64,000 bases of DNA from Halobacillus sp. Marseille-P3879 (GCF_900240285.1 NZ_OESS01000003.1:868001-932000); one strand, 5' to 3'; positions 25,087-34,633 are shown, counted from the first letter of the stretch. Notes: generated by a model from the letters alone, not told the origin. Program-made: numbers and translations.

Positions 25087-25466
25087 TGGCCTCCTTTAAG
25101 AATTCTAGTGACTTAACGACAGTTGCCCAGATCATTCGTTAATAATGAATGCTTCCGATTGAAGATCCACTATTTGGAATAAATCTGGAATTGTTAACGT
25201 TTTTATAATAGGGGGATGCGTAAATTTAATCAAACCTGCTTAATCTCGATAAATTGGCATTAATCTTTATAAATTGGAATGGCACACACTAAGTGGCAGT
25301 TCCTTCTAGTTTGCTTATGTATAGTTGAATATACAGAAGATTTTAAGATATTTGGAAATTTGTTGGTTTTTAAAATACGGCTTCATCCCATATGTGGCAA
25401 AGGGTTTGGAAGAATGGCGCGGGGAGCGCGTTTTCAGCAAATAAAATTCAATTACGAAATCAAATT

Positions 25467-25488
25467 TTGGCAACATTCTATGTGCCAA
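25467..25488. promoter_or_regulatory. Probable MtlR operator upstream of mtlA
   Basis: TTGGCA and TGCCAA bracket ACATTCTATG, close to the Bacillus MtlR box pattern (TTGnCACA, 4 bp, TGTGnCAA) but two bases longer. A sequence with the same left half lies at 27115 ahead of mtlR. The rest of the 25103-25581 gap shows only AT-rich promoter-like sequence and another half-site (TGTGGCAA near 25394). Confidence 0.5.
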
Positions 25489-25519
25489 ACATGCGTTTAG
25501 ATTGTATTGATGCCAGTGA

Positions 25520-25533
25520 TGTAACCGTTTTAT
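25520..25533. promoter_or_regulatory. Catabolite-response-like element before mtlA
   Basis: TGTAACCGTTTTAT resembles the cre consensus except at its last two bases. Near-identical sequences precede glcT (56804) and ptsG (57866). Confidence 0.35.
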
Positions 25534-25581
25534 CATTAGGTTTATAAAGAAATAATTAATTTTGAGACGAGGAGTGAGATA

Positions 25582-27054
25582 ATGTCTGAGAAAAATAAAT
25601 CAGGCTTTAGAGCAAAAGTTCAAAAATTCGGTAGCTTCCTTAGTGGAATGATTATGCCGAACATTGCCGCTTTTATTGCTTGGGGTATTATAACTGCATT
25701 ATTTATCGAAAGTGGATGGCTGCCAAATGCTGATCTTGCAGAAATGGTAGAGCCGATCTTATTTTATCTATTACCTATTCTTATTGCTTTTACCGGCGGC
25801 CGATTGGTTTATGGTCTCCGTGGTGGAGTTGTCGGTGCGATATCTACGATGGGAGTGATTGTATTCTCAGAGGATGCGCCGATGTTTTTAGGAGCTATGG
25901 TCATGGGGCCGGCCGGCGGTTATGCAATCAAGCAGATTGATAAACTGTTTGAAGGCCGGGTCCGTCAAGGATTTGAAATGCTTGTTAACAATTTCTCAGC
26001 AGGTATTCTGGGAACCATCCTGACGATTCTTTCTTATTACGTGATGGGTCCGATTATTTCAGGGTTGACAAGGGCCCTTGCGGTCGGGGTTGAATTTTTA
26101 ATTGATGCTGGACTTCTTCCTCTAGTAAACATATTTATAGAACCGGCCAAAGTTCTGTTCTTGAACAACGCAATTAACCATGGGATTTTAAATCCGATTG
26201 GTGCCAGCCAGCAATCGGAGCTTGGCAAATCTATCTTATTCATGCTTGAATCCAATCCGGGACCGGGATTTGGTGTTCTGCTTGCCTTTATGATTTTTGG
26301 AAAAGGGGTTTCAAGACAGACTGCACCCGGCGCTGCTATTATCCAGTTTTTTGGCGGAATTCATGAAATTTATTTTCCATATATTTTATCCAAACCTGCG
26401 CTGCTATTGGCAGTTATCGGCGGGGGTGTAAGTGGTACAGCTACATTCGCTGCCTTTGGGGTTGGTTTAAGTGCGACGCCTTCTCCCGGCAGTATCTTTG
26501 CCTATATGGCCTTAACACCAAGAACGGATTATGTTGGTGTTATTCTGGGAGTTCTTATTGCGACAGTTGTCTCTTTTCTTATTGCTTCTTTCATTTTGAA
26601 AGTAAGTAAACAGGAGGAAGAGGGAGATCTAACACAAGCCACTGCTAAGATGGAAGACATGAAAGGTAAGAAAAGTAGTGTTTCTGACAACCTTTCCCAT
26701 GAAGAGCAATCGGAAGAAGCTGCACCTGTCCAAGAGCGTTCAACTGACGAAGTCCCTGCCTTAAATCGGGAAAATGTAGAGAAAATCATCTTCGCCTGTG
26801 ATGCAGGAATGGGGTCAAGTGCGATGGGGTCTTCTTTATTAAAGAATAAGTTTAAGAAGGCTTCCATAGATATTGACGTAACGAATATGGCGATTAATGA
26901 TCTTCCTTCTGATGTCGACGTCGTTATTACCCATAAGGATCTGACAGAACGCGCTATTCAAAAAGTGCCTGATGCTTATCACATTTCAGTAGAAAATTTC
27001 TTAAATAGTCCAAAGTATGATGAACTTGTAGAAGAATTAAAATCTGATCAATAG
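25582..27054 (+). CDS. mtlA: Mannitol PTS transporter, EIICB component
   Basis: 490 residues. EIIC membrane domain (about 1-345) with GSFLSGMIMPNIAAFIAWG and NHGILNPIGASQQSELGKS. An acidic linker follows, then an EIIB domain with the phospho-Cys in IIFACDAGMGSSAMG. EIIA is absent and is supplied by mtlF, the usual Bacillus arrangement. It imports mannitol as mannitol-1-phosphate. Starts with GAGGAGTGAGATA; an MtlR-like box and a cre-like site lie upstream, a terminator downstream. Confidence 0.96.
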   Translation: MSEKNKSGFRAKVQKFGSFLSGMIMPNIAAFIAWGIITALFIESGWLPNADLAEMVEPILFYLLPILIAFTGGRLVYGLRGGVVGAISTMGVIVFSEDAPMFLGAMVMGPAGGYAIKQIDKLFEGRVRQGFEMLVNNFSAGILGTILTILSYYVMGPIISGLTRALAVGVEFLIDAGLLPLVNIFIEPAKVLFLNNAINHGILNPIGASQQSELGKSILFMLESNPGPGFGVLLAFMIFGKGVSRQTAPGAAIIQFFGGIHEIYFPYILSKPALLLAVIGGGVSGTATFAAFGVGLSATPSPGSIFAYMALTPRTDYVGVILGVLIATVVSFLIASFILKVSKQEEEGDLTQATAKMEDMKGKKSSVSDNLSHEEQSEEAAPVQERSTDEVPALNRENVEKIIFACDAGMGSSAMGSSLLKNKFKKASIDIDVTNMAINDLPSDVDVVITHKDLTERAIQKVPDAYHISVENFLNSPKYDELVEELKSDQ

Positions 27055-27064
27055 TTAAAGAGGA

Positions 27065-27098
27065 AAAGAGTCTGAGTCATTTCAGGCTCTTTCTTTCG
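27065..27098 (+). terminator. Hairpin between mtlA and mtlR
   Basis: AAAGAGTCTGA pairs with TCAGGCTCTTT (one mismatch), followed by a T-rich tract. It would lower readthrough from mtlA into mtlR. Confidence 0.7.
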
Positions 27099-27114
27099 AT
27101 AATATTATTAAATT

Positions 27115-27136
27115 TTGGCAACATTAAACGTGCAGG
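27115..27136. promoter_or_regulatory. Second MtlR-box-like sequence, upstream of mtlR
   Basis: TTGGCAACATT here is identical to the left half of the mtlA box, followed by a weaker right half (GTGCAGG). Confidence 0.4.
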
Positions 27137-27243
27137 ATTTTGCTTTTCTTACTATTGTTTTGAAGGGATAGAAAGGCATATGATGAAAGGGAAGATTGGT
27201 TGGTATTTAAAAAGTGTCATTAACAGGAGGGGGTGGAAGCGGT

Positions 27244-29343
27244 ATGTATATTACCGGAAGAGAACGTAAGATACTGCAGCTGTTAATCGATGCGAGAAAT
27301 GAACTAACAGTAAAGTCGGTGGCTGATGAATTAGATGTAAGTCCTCGTACGATTCATCGTGACTTAAAAGGGGTAGAGGAATCTCTTAAGTCCTACGGGC
27401 TTACACTTAAGAAGAAATCAGGAAGCGGTCTGCTGCTGCAGGGTGACCAGGAAAAGCGGCAAAAACTCCTAATGGAGATCAACCAGCAATCCGCTATTGA
27501 TTATACACCGGAAGAACGGCATCTCATGATTTTATCTCGATTACTTGAAGCGAAGGAGCCTGTTAAATTGCTCTCTCTTTCACATGAACTCGGGGTGACC
27601 GTAGCTACCATTAGTAATGACCTCGATAAGATTGAAGGCGAACTTTACGGCTTCCACCTCACTCTTATACGAAAACGAGGATATGGTGTTGAAATCCAGG
27701 GGGAAGAAGCAAAGATTCGTGAAGCCATCGGGTTTTTGATCATGCGGTATATGGACGAGCTCGATCTCTTGAATATCCTGAGAGAAAATATCGGAGGGAT
27801 AGCTGAATCCCCTGTCGACACTGTTTCAGATCAATTACTTGGGCTCGTGGACAAAGATAAGCTGGCGTCTATAGAGCGGCACGTGGAAGGGATTAGATCT
27901 TCTCTAACTTATGACTTGGCAGATAGTGCATACCTGGGTCTTGTCATCCACCTTGCTTTGGCGCTGGAACGCATTCAAAAGGGTGAAATAATTGAGATGG
28001 CAGATGAATATCTAGAAGATCTTCGCCATTCTCAAGAGTTTGAAATTGCCAGAGAGCTCATTAACCGTCTGGAAAAAACGTTTGAATTAAACATACCTGA
28101 AGCGGAAACGGGCTATATTACGATGCACCTCATGGGGGCGAAGGTACGTTACACCCAGGATGCTTTCTTAGAAGCCACAAGTTTAAGTGTAGCTTTTAAA
28201 GCGAAACAATTAATCGAATATGTTTCCAGCCGGATCGATGTGAATTTACATGAATCCAGTCACTTACTGAATGACTTAGTCGTTCACTTAAAGCCTAGTG
28301 TTTATCGGATTAAACAGGAAATGGACATACAAAATCCATTAGCAGATCAAATTGAAGAAGATTATAGAGAACTTTTTTCGATTGTGGAAGAGGCTGTCCG
28401 GCACGTTTTCACAGAATTTCGCTTTCCGAAAGAAGAAACTGCATTTCTCGTCATGCATTTTGCTTCCGCGTTACTGCATAACACCTATTCAAAAGGTTTA
28501 AGAGTCCTTGTCGTATGTTCAAGCGGGATTGGTACAGCTAAGATGCTAGCTGCAAAATTGAGCCAGCAATTCAAAGAAATAGAAGCAGTGGAACATGAAT
28601 CTTTGTTTGATTTAAAGAATATTGATCTATCCGTCTTTGACCTTGTCGTTTCCACGGTAGGGCTTGCAGATCATGATCAATATATTCTGGTCAATCCAAT
28701 GCTCCCTCCCGCTGATGTTCATAGAATTGAGCATGCAATCCGCAGAACAAAAGTGACAAAACAAACAAGTAAACAGGGACTAGGATCTGTGGTCAAGTCT
28801 AAGGATCAAACAATAAAAAGTATTCAAGATTCAGTGCTAGCCGTCCAGCGTTACGCAACGGCTGTCCATCAGATTTTGGATTCCTTAAAGGTCGTCAACG
28901 TTTCAGGAGAGAGTTCAGATGAAATGATAAGAGCAGCGGTTATGCCGTTGGAAGAAATTGAATTCATAACCGATGCGGAGGCTGTCACGCAATCTCTTTT
29001 GGAACGTGAAAAAGCCGGCGGGCTGGGAATCCCTGACACTACTCTTGCTTTATACCACTCGCGGTCAGAGCAAGTAAAGCAGCCGCTGTTTACAATAAAC
29101 ATCCTGGAGCATCCCGTCTGCGTTCCTGGTATGGGGGGCATCGATATAGAAATATCTACTATTCTCCTCATGCTTGCCCCGCAGTCTATTAACAAAGAAG
29201 GACTGGAAGTATTAAGTTTTCTAAGTTCTTTAATTGTTGAAGAACCAAGAGCTATCGAGACCCTACAGTCGAAAGATAAAGAAGCAATTGTGCATTATGT
29301 ATCAAATCAACTGCATCAGTTTTTTCAAAAAGAATTACATTAA
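27244..29343 (+). CDS. mtlR: Mannitol operon activator MtlR
   Basis: About 699 residues. N-terminal helix-turn-helix (ELTVKSVADELDVSPRTIHRDL), a second HTH region, two PRD domains with phosphorylatable His (LVIHLALALERI, GYITMHLMGAK and VMHFASALLH), an EIIB-Gat-like domain (VVCSSGIGTAKMLAAKL) and a C-terminal EIIA-like domain (LALYHSRSEQV). Phosphorylation by the PTS sets its activity on the mtl promoter. The ATG at 27244 follows GGAGGGGGTGG; the GTG at 27214 lies upstream of it. Confidence 0.93.
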   Translation: MYITGRERKILQLLIDARNELTVKSVADELDVSPRTIHRDLKGVEESLKSYGLTLKKKSGSGLLLQGDQEKRQKLLMEINQQSAIDYTPEERHLMILSRLLEAKEPVKLLSLSHELGVTVATISNDLDKIEGELYGFHLTLIRKRGYGVEIQGEEAKIREAIGFLIMRYMDELDLLNILRENIGGIAESPVDTVSDQLLGLVDKDKLASIERHVEGIRSSLTYDLADSAYLGLVIHLALALERIQKGEIIEMADEYLEDLRHSQEFEIARELINRLEKTFELNIPEAETGYITMHLMGAKVRYTQDAFLEATSLSVAFKAKQLIEYVSSRIDVNLHESSHLLNDLVVHLKPSVYRIKQEMDIQNPLADQIEEDYRELFSIVEEAVRHVFTEFRFPKEETAFLVMHFASALLHNTYSKGLRVLVVCSSGIGTAKMLAAKLSQQFKEIEAVEHESLFDLKNIDLSVFDLVVSTVGLADHDQYILVNPMLPPADVHRIEHAIRRTKVTKQTSKQGLGSVVKSKDQTIKSIQDSVLAVQRYATAVHQILDSLKVVNVSGESSDEMIRAAVMPLEEIEFITDAEAVTQSLLEREKAGGLGIPDTTLALYHSRSEQVKQPLFTINILEHPVCVPGMGGIDIEISTILLMLAPQSINKEGLEVLSFLSSLIVEEPRAIETLQSKDKEAIVHYVSNQLHQFFQKELH

Positions 29344-29357
29344 AAAGGAGAATGACA

Positions 29358-29795
29358 ATGTCTGATAACATCCTAACTACTAATAACATTGAGCTTAATG
29401 CAAAGCTGGACAACAAAGAAGAGGCCATTCGCTTTACAGGGAAGATTCTTTATAATCAGGGTTATGTAGCAGCCGATTACATTGATGAAATGCTGAAACG
29501 AGAAGAGTTAACTTCTACATTTATGGGGAACCAAGTCGCGATTCCACATGGTACAGAAGATGCGAAAAAATCTGTAAAGGAAACAGGTATTTCGATCGTA
29601 ACAGTTCCTGACGGTGTGGATTTTGGAGATGGCAATATTGTGAAATTGCTGATTGGAATTGCCGGAAAGGGAGATGATCATTTAGAAGTTCTTTCCCAAA
29701 TTGCTATTGTATGCTCTGAAGAAGAAAATATTGATAAAATTCTTGCTGCAGAAACGAAAGAGGAAGTACTGGCGATCTTTAGTGAGGTGAGCTAA
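29358..29795 (+). CDS. mtlF: Mannitol PTS EIIA component
   Basis: 145 residues. The phosphorylated His is in NQVAIPHGTEDAKKSV; LIGIAGKGDDHLEVLSQIA is also typical of EIIA-Mtl/Fru domains. It passes phosphate from HPr to the EIIB domain of MtlA. Of two in-frame ATGs, 29358 has correct spacing from AAAAGGAG, while 29352 is directly against it. Start of mtlD follows without a gap. Confidence 0.95.
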   Translation: MSDNILTTNNIELNAKLDNKEEAIRFTGKILYNQGYVAADYIDEMLKREELTSTFMGNQVAIPHGTEDAKKSVKETGISIVTVPDGVDFGDGNIVKLLIGIAGKGDDHLEVLSQIAIVCSEEENIDKILAAETKEEVLAIFSEVS

Positions 29796-30935
29796 ATGAA
29801 GGCAGTTCATTTTGGAGCAGGTAATATAGGGAGAGGGTTTATTGGTGCTCTGTTGAATCAATCAGGCTATGAAACGATTTTTGTTGACATTAACGATGAG
29901 GTTATTGAAGCACTTAATAGTAAAAATTCGTACAAGGTCCTTCTTGCTGGCGCTGATGATTTTTTATATGTAGAGCAAGTATCAGGGTTAAATAGTAAAA
30001 CGGCTGAAGAACAAATTATTCATGAGATCAGTAAAGCTGATCTGGTTACGACGGCAGTAGGTGCAACGATACTCCCGGTTATCGCTCCGGTGATTGCCCA
30101 GGGTTTACAGCAGCGTGTAAATGATCAACAAGGCCCGCTGAACATCATTGCTTGTGAAAACGTGATTGGAGGAAGCTCGCTTTTAAAAGAAAGTGTATAT
30201 GAACATATTCCATCCGAACACAAAAGTAAATGTGAGACGATGTTTGGTTTTCCAAATGCAGCGGTCGATCGAATTGTTCCTGACCAGAATCATAAAGATC
30301 CTTTAACTGTAGAAGTAGAGCCGTTCTATGAATGGGTTGTTGAAACAAAAGATATAAAAGGAAAACGTCCGGACGTAAAAGGGATTCATTATGTAGAAAA
30401 TTTAACTCCATTTATTGAACGAAAGCTGTTTACAGTTAATACCGGCCATGCAGCAGCTGCTTATTTAGGCAGAAAGCACGGCCATTCCACAATAAAAGAG
30501 TCAATGGATGATCAAGCGGTCCTGGATAAAGTAAAAGGTACATTAGAGGAGACAGGGTTCGTTCTAATCGGGAAATATCAATTTAATCGTGAGGGTCATC
30601 ATGATTATATTAATAAAATAATTGATAGATTTAAAAACCCTAGTATTTCAGATGAAGTAACTCGGGTAGGGCGAGGCCCGATCCGTAAATTGGGGCCGAA
30701 AGATCGGCTGGTTAGACCGGCTGCTGAGTATGTTGACATAGCAGGTGAAGCGCCTCGTCACTTACCTGAAGTCATTGCAGCAGCACTCTTATTTAACGAC
30801 CCTAATGATGAAGAATCTCAAAAGCTTCAACAATCAATTAAAGAAAATGGGGCACTGAATGCTCTGTTAGAAGTAACAGAGCTTCCAGCAGACCATCCAG
30901 TGATCAAACAAGTGAAAGAATATTTGAGTCATTGA
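29796..30935 (+). CDS. mtlD: Mannitol-1-phosphate 5-dehydrogenase
   Basis: 379 residues. NAD-binding motif HFGAGNIGRGFIGALL at the N-terminus, ACENVIGGSSLLKE, and the polyol dehydrogenase signature KLFTVNTGHAAAAYLG. It oxidises mannitol-1-phosphate to fructose-6-phosphate. Its ATG directly abuts the mtlF stop codon and its ribosome site is inside mtlF (GTGAGGTGAGC region), so the two are translated together. Confidence 0.96.
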   Translation: MKAVHFGAGNIGRGFIGALLNQSGYETIFVDINDEVIEALNSKNSYKVLLAGADDFLYVEQVSGLNSKTAEEQIIHEISKADLVTTAVGATILPVIAPVIAQGLQQRVNDQQGPLNIIACENVIGGSSLLKESVYEHIPSEHKSKCETMFGFPNAAVDRIVPDQNHKDPLTVEVEPFYEWVVETKDIKGKRPDVKGIHYVENLTPFIERKLFTVNTGHAAAAYLGRKHGHSTIKESMDDQAVLDKVKGTLEETGFVLIGKYQFNREGHHDYINKIIDRFKNPSISDEVTRVGRGPIRKLGPKDRLVRPAAEYVDIAGEAPRHLPEVIAAALLFNDPNDEESQKLQQSIKENGALNALLEVTELPADHPVIKQVKEYLSH

Positions 30936-30940
30936 TTAAC

Positions 30941-30972
30941 AAGGCAGGGGAGACAGTTCCCTTGCTTTTTTG
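30941..30972 (+). terminator. Terminator of the mannitol operon
   Basis: AAGGCAGGGGA pairs with TTCCCTTGCTT (imperfect), followed by six T. Confidence 0.75.
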
Positions 30973-31074
30973 TTTAGAAAAAAGCAGGAAAAGAACAATG
31001 GGCAAAGAATTGTACTCTAATAGGTAAGATTTTAAGCACTTAGAATATACATGAGATAATAAGGTGGAGTAAAC

Positions 31075-31788
31075 GTGACAAAAATTGCAGTAATATCTGA
31101 TATTCATGGAAATAAGACAGCGTTAGATGCAGTAATGGACGATATCCGTCAAAGAGGAATTGAACGAATTGTGTGCCTGGGAGATCTTATTGGAAAAGGG
31201 CCGCAGGGATCGGAGTGTATCCAAGTTATTAAAACAAAATGTGAAAAGGTTGTAAGGGGCAATTGGGACGTTTTTATTCAGGACTCTTCTGATGACGACT
31301 TTATTCAATGGTTCAAGGACCAGCTTTCTAGAGAGGATTATGAATATTTAGCTTCTCTTCCTTTCTACTTTGATTTAGAAGTAAACGGACAGGTAATCAG
31401 GTTCTTTCATGCGTCCCCGAGGAGTGAATTTGAACGAATTCTTCCTTTTCATTCACTGGAAAAACGACTGACAATGTTTGAAAATAGTGAGCACACGGGA
31501 GCAGTGCGGCAACCTGATATCGTCTTTTATGGTGATATACATACTGCTTTTTTACATACATATGAGTGCGGTATCTTGTGCAACACCGGAAGCGTCGGCA
31601 ATTCACTGGATTTAACTTCTGCTTCTTATGCGATTATTGACGGCTCTTACTCGACTAATTGCATACAATTTATCCGTGTAAACTACGACCGTGAAGCTGA
31701 ACTGCAAATCTCAAGAGATCGGGATCTGCCTGAATATGAAAAGTATCGAGATGAGCTCTTGTTTGCCAAATATCGTAACGCACAATAA
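31075..31788 (+). CDS. Metallophosphoesterase
   Basis: 237 residues, GTG start after GGTGGAGTAAAC. Calcineurin-type motifs in order: ISDIHGNKTALDAV, CLGDLIGKGP, RGNWDVF, FHASP, FYGDIHTAF and CNTGSVGNSLD. The dinuclear metal site appears complete. It resembles the YfcE/MJ0936 group of phosphodiesterases with unclear natural substrates. It lies 27 bp ahead of an MNIO (DUF692)-like gene and probably shares its transcript. Confidence 0.9.
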   Translation: MTKIAVISDIHGNKTALDAVMDDIRQRGIERIVCLGDLIGKGPQGSECIQVIKTKCEKVVRGNWDVFIQDSSDDDFIQWFKDQLSREDYEYLASLPFYFDLEVNGQVIRFFHASPRSEFERILPFHSLEKRLTMFENSEHTGAVRQPDIVFYGDIHTAFLHTYECGILCNTGSVGNSLDLTSASYAIIDGSYSTNCIQFIRVNYDREAELQISRDRDLPEYEKYRDELLFAKYRNAQ

Positions 31789-31815
31789 TATATGACTTTA
31801 GGAAGGGGCAGTCAA

Positions 31816-32628
31816 ATGAAGTTTGCTATGAATTACTCACCAGAAGCTCAGAAGCTGATCAGTCAATCACTCATTGATTTAGACTTATTTAAATGCCCTG
31901 ATTTTGATCCATTATTAGTTCAACAAGCGGAAAAGAGTAAACCCTCTTATATTCATTTTGATCTTGATGCGGGGCATGGTGAACTTCCCTCGGTGAACTG
32001 GAGTCAAATTGCAAAGCTGGCTCAACAGACGCAGACTCCTTTTGTTAACTTGCATTTAGTTGCTTATTCCAAAGATTTTCCCTCCATTCCGAGTGCAAGT
32101 CTGGCTAAGGAAGATGTAAAGGTTATTAAAAAGCATATTATTGATGACATTCAGCATGCGGTAAATCAATTTGGAGCAGAAAAGGTTATTCTGGAGAATG
32201 TGGTTTATCGGGATCATAACAGTGACATGCTGCGGGCAGTTGTTACCCCGGAGCTAATCTCTGAAATTGTTTATGAAACGAAGTGCGGCCTGCTGCTGGA
32301 TATTGCTCATGCTCAAATGACCTGTTACTACTCTGGAGAAGATGTATACAACTATATCAGCCGTTTTCCACTTGATCAGCTCAAAGAACTTCATATTACT
32401 GGAATTCAACAGAAAGACGGGAGTTATAGAGATAGTATGCCTATGAGTAAAGCGGATTGGAAACTGGCTGAATGGGCATTATCCAATATTAAAGAAGGAG
32501 TATGGAGCGAGCCATGGGCTGCTTCTTTCGAGTATGGAGGAGTCGGCCCTATTTTCGAATGGCGTACTGATTCAGGAATTATTGAAGAACAGACACCCCG
32601 TTTATATAAACTAGTTAAAAATATATAA
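31816..32628 (+). CDS. DUF692/MNIO-like (multinuclear iron oxidase fold) protein
   Basis: About 270 residues from the ATG at 31816 (AGGAAGGGG 8 bases upstream). TIM-barrel style with probable metal ligands: His in FVNLHLVAYS, Glu/Asn in VILENVVYRDHN, Asp/His in LLLDIAHAQM, His in KELHITGIQ. This order resembles DUF692 enzymes (MbnB, TglH, ChrH), which use iron to modify Cys-containing peptides. No precursor peptide or partner protein gene is seen nearby, so a xylose-isomerase-like TIM-barrel enzyme of other function remains possible. Confidence 0.65.
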   Translation: MKFAMNYSPEAQKLISQSLIDLDLFKCPDFDPLLVQQAEKSKPSYIHFDLDAGHGELPSVNWSQIAKLAQQTQTPFVNLHLVAYSKDFPSIPSASLAKEDVKVIKKHIIDDIQHAVNQFGAEKVILENVVYRDHNSDMLRAVVTPELISEIVYETKCGLLLDIAHAQMTCYYSGEDVYNYISRFPLDQLKELHITGIQQKDGSYRDSMPMSKADWKLAEWALSNIKEGVWSEPWAASFEYGGVGPIFEWRTDSGIIEEQTPRLYKLVKNI

Positions 32629-32638
32629 GTATCAGCCA

Positions 32639-32663
32639 AGCACAATTTTTTGTGCTTTTTTTG
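32639..32663 (+). terminator. Terminator after the MNIO-like gene
   Basis: AGCACA pairs with TGTGCT around an AATTTTT loop, followed by a T run. Confidence 0.7.
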
Positions 32664-32679
32664 TTTTTTAGAAAATTAT

Positions 32680-32830
32680 AAAAGTCCAGGCCGTGGATAC
32701 TTTTTTGCAGAGCAACATCCGGCGTCTTTGCTCACACACTCGGTGCATAATCCATCCTTCGGCCGTTTGGCTTCTGAGTGTCGTACCTGCCAGGGCGCGA
32801 GCCCCCTTTGTTCTTTTACTACATCAGAAT
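32680..32830. repeat. Dispersed structured repeat, copy 2 of 3
   Basis: Related to 1725-1860: an AATTATAAAA start, an ACACTCGGTGCATAA arm, a GCTTCTGAGTGTCG arm, and a CTTTGTTCTTTT end. It is the most divergent copy. Together with the terminator it fills most of the 358-bp gap before the arylsulfotransferase gene. Confidence 0.5.
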
Positions 32831-32986
32831 AGATTTACCAAGATGTTAAGAAAGAGGGAGTTTAAAGTGTCGAAATTTAGGGTTAAGTAAAGTATCTAGT
32901 TATCTATTCCTATATCATTCTTATCATTAAATCTACATAACAACTGGTGGTAACTGGAGAAGTTTTAATAAAGTGGGGGAGATTAT

Positions 32987-34630
32987 TTGAAGAAACTAAT
33001 CATGGGCGTTTTACTAGGCGCCGTTGTCGCCGGAGTCGTAGTGTTTTTAGCAAACGCCGACGGCAAAGAATTTGGTTATGGTTCAGGCGGAGAGGAAGAA
33101 GAAGGTGAACGTACAGTCGAGGGAGATTCGGAAATGATGACTGAACAAGAAGGAATAAATGAGGTCATTCAGTCCTCTTATAGTCAAGGAGAATATGATT
33201 TGAACGAGCCTCTTGTGATTGAAGATCCTTATGGCGCAGCTCCTTTAACAGCTTTAGCTAAGTTTGAGACTGAGGAAGCACAGGAAATCACAGTAACCGT
33301 TCAAGGTCAGAATGGAGGGGGAAATATCTCCCATACATTTGATGGTTATGAAACAGAACATGAGGTTCCAATTCTCGGTCTTTATCCGGACCACGATAAC
33401 ACAGTAGTACTGGAAGCTGAAAACGAAGACGGAGATACTTCTGAAACGGAACTGACGATCACTACAGACCCGCTACCTGACAATTTTTTAAATACAGAAT
33501 TGATCGAAGCCGATAAAGAACGTATGGAAAATGGTTTAACGTTCGTGGTCCCTAGTGGTGAATATGCATACGGTGTCGATTCAAATGGGGATGTCCGCTG
33601 GTATTCCTCTATGCCGAACAGCCATGTCTTTCAACGTCTTGAAAATAATAAACTTGTATTTTTAACTCAAAAGGTAGAACAATCGGGTCAGTATAATCTT
33701 ATTCTGGAAATGGATATGTTGGGACAAGTATCATTTGGATCTTATATTGACGTAACTAATTTTGAAAATTGGGGTGTCGTCCACCATGATGTGATTGAAC
33801 TGCCAAATAATAATTTTCTGGCCACTGACCATGATGGTTCTGGCTATATTGAAGATGATATGGTTGAAATTGACCGTGAGTCAGGTGAGATGGTCGATGA
33901 ATTAAATATGAAGGATATATTCCCAGAAGAGATGTATGAAGATTATGACGGTCCTTCTTCTGATGAAGGAGACTGGTTCCATCAGAATGCGGTCTGGTAT
34001 GACGAACATGATGAAGATATTCTAGTTTCCAGCCGCCACCAGGATGCGATTGTTGATATGAGTTATCCTGATGGAGAGGTTGAATGGATTCTGGCTGATC
34101 ACGAAGGATGGCCTGAAGAGTTCCAGGATCATCTTCTTGAACCGCAAGGGGAAGATTTTAAATTCCCTGGAGGCCCTCACGCTGTTATGACACTTCCGGA
34201 CCAGGATGAGAACCCGGATACTACAGACGTTTTGTTATTTGATAACAACATTGCTGTTGTCAGAGGAGATGAAAATCAGAGTGAAGAATTCAGCCGTGCC
34301 GTTCAATACCGTATAAACACTGAAGATTTTACTGTTGAGGAAGTATGGTCTTACGGAGAAGAACGAGGGGAGGAATTTTTCTCAAATATTGTAGGTGATG
34401 CAGATTACCTTGAAGCCACAGGTAATCGATTAATTACTTCAGGACATGCCTTTGGAGAAGGAGATGATCTCCACAGTCGTATTGTTGAAACCACAGACGA
34501 CGAAGAAGCTGAAGTTGTATATGAACTTAAAGTTTCAGGTTTTGAAGAAGGAGAAAGCCGTCAAGCTTATCGAGCAGAGCGTATGCCTCTTTATCCTGAG
34601 GAATGGGAGTTTAACTTACAGAATGAATAA
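32987..34630 (+). CDS. Arylsulfotransferase (ASST) family protein, exported
   Basis: 547 residues, TTG start after GGGGGAG. N-terminal signal or anchor (VLLGAVVAGVVVFLANA), an acidic linker, an ASST N-terminal beta domain, then a six-bladed propeller. Conserved His in GVVHHDVIELPN, GDWFHQNAVWYD and GGPHAVMTLP match the catalytic region of ASST, which moves sulfate between phenolic compounds without PAPS. The strong excess of Asp and Glu fits an extracellular halophile protein. Single gene; perfect terminator downstream. Confidence 0.88.
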   Translation: MKKLIMGVLLGAVVAGVVVFLANADGKEFGYGSGGEEEEGERTVEGDSEMMTEQEGINEVIQSSYSQGEYDLNEPLVIEDPYGAAPLTALAKFETEEAQEITVTVQGQNGGGNISHTFDGYETEHEVPILGLYPDHDNTVVLEAENEDGDTSETELTITTDPLPDNFLNTELIEADKERMENGLTFVVPSGEYAYGVDSNGDVRWYSSMPNSHVFQRLENNKLVFLTQKVEQSGQYNLILEMDMLGQVSFGSYIDVTNFENWGVVHHDVIELPNNNFLATDHDGSGYIEDDMVEIDRESGEMVDELNMKDIFPEEMYEDYDGPSSDEGDWFHQNAVWYDEHDEDILVSSRHQDAIVDMSYPDGEVEWILADHEGWPEEFQDHLLEPQGEDFKFPGGPHAVMTLPDQDENPDTTDVLLFDNNIAVVRGDENQSEEFSRAVQYRINTEDFTVEEVWSYGEERGEEFFSNIVGDADYLEATGNRLITSGHAFGEGDDLHSRIVETTDDEEAEVVYELKVSGFEEGESRQAYRAERMPLYPEEWEFNLQNE

Positions 34631-34633
34631 TGT

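Noticed and set aside
25279..25500. 73-residue ORF upstream of mtlA
   Set aside because: It overlaps the mtl control region, lacks a ribosome site and has no family features.
32650..32890. ORFs of 60-65 residues before the arylsulfotransferase gene
   Set aside because: They lie in the dispersed repeat, overlap each other and have no ribosome sites.
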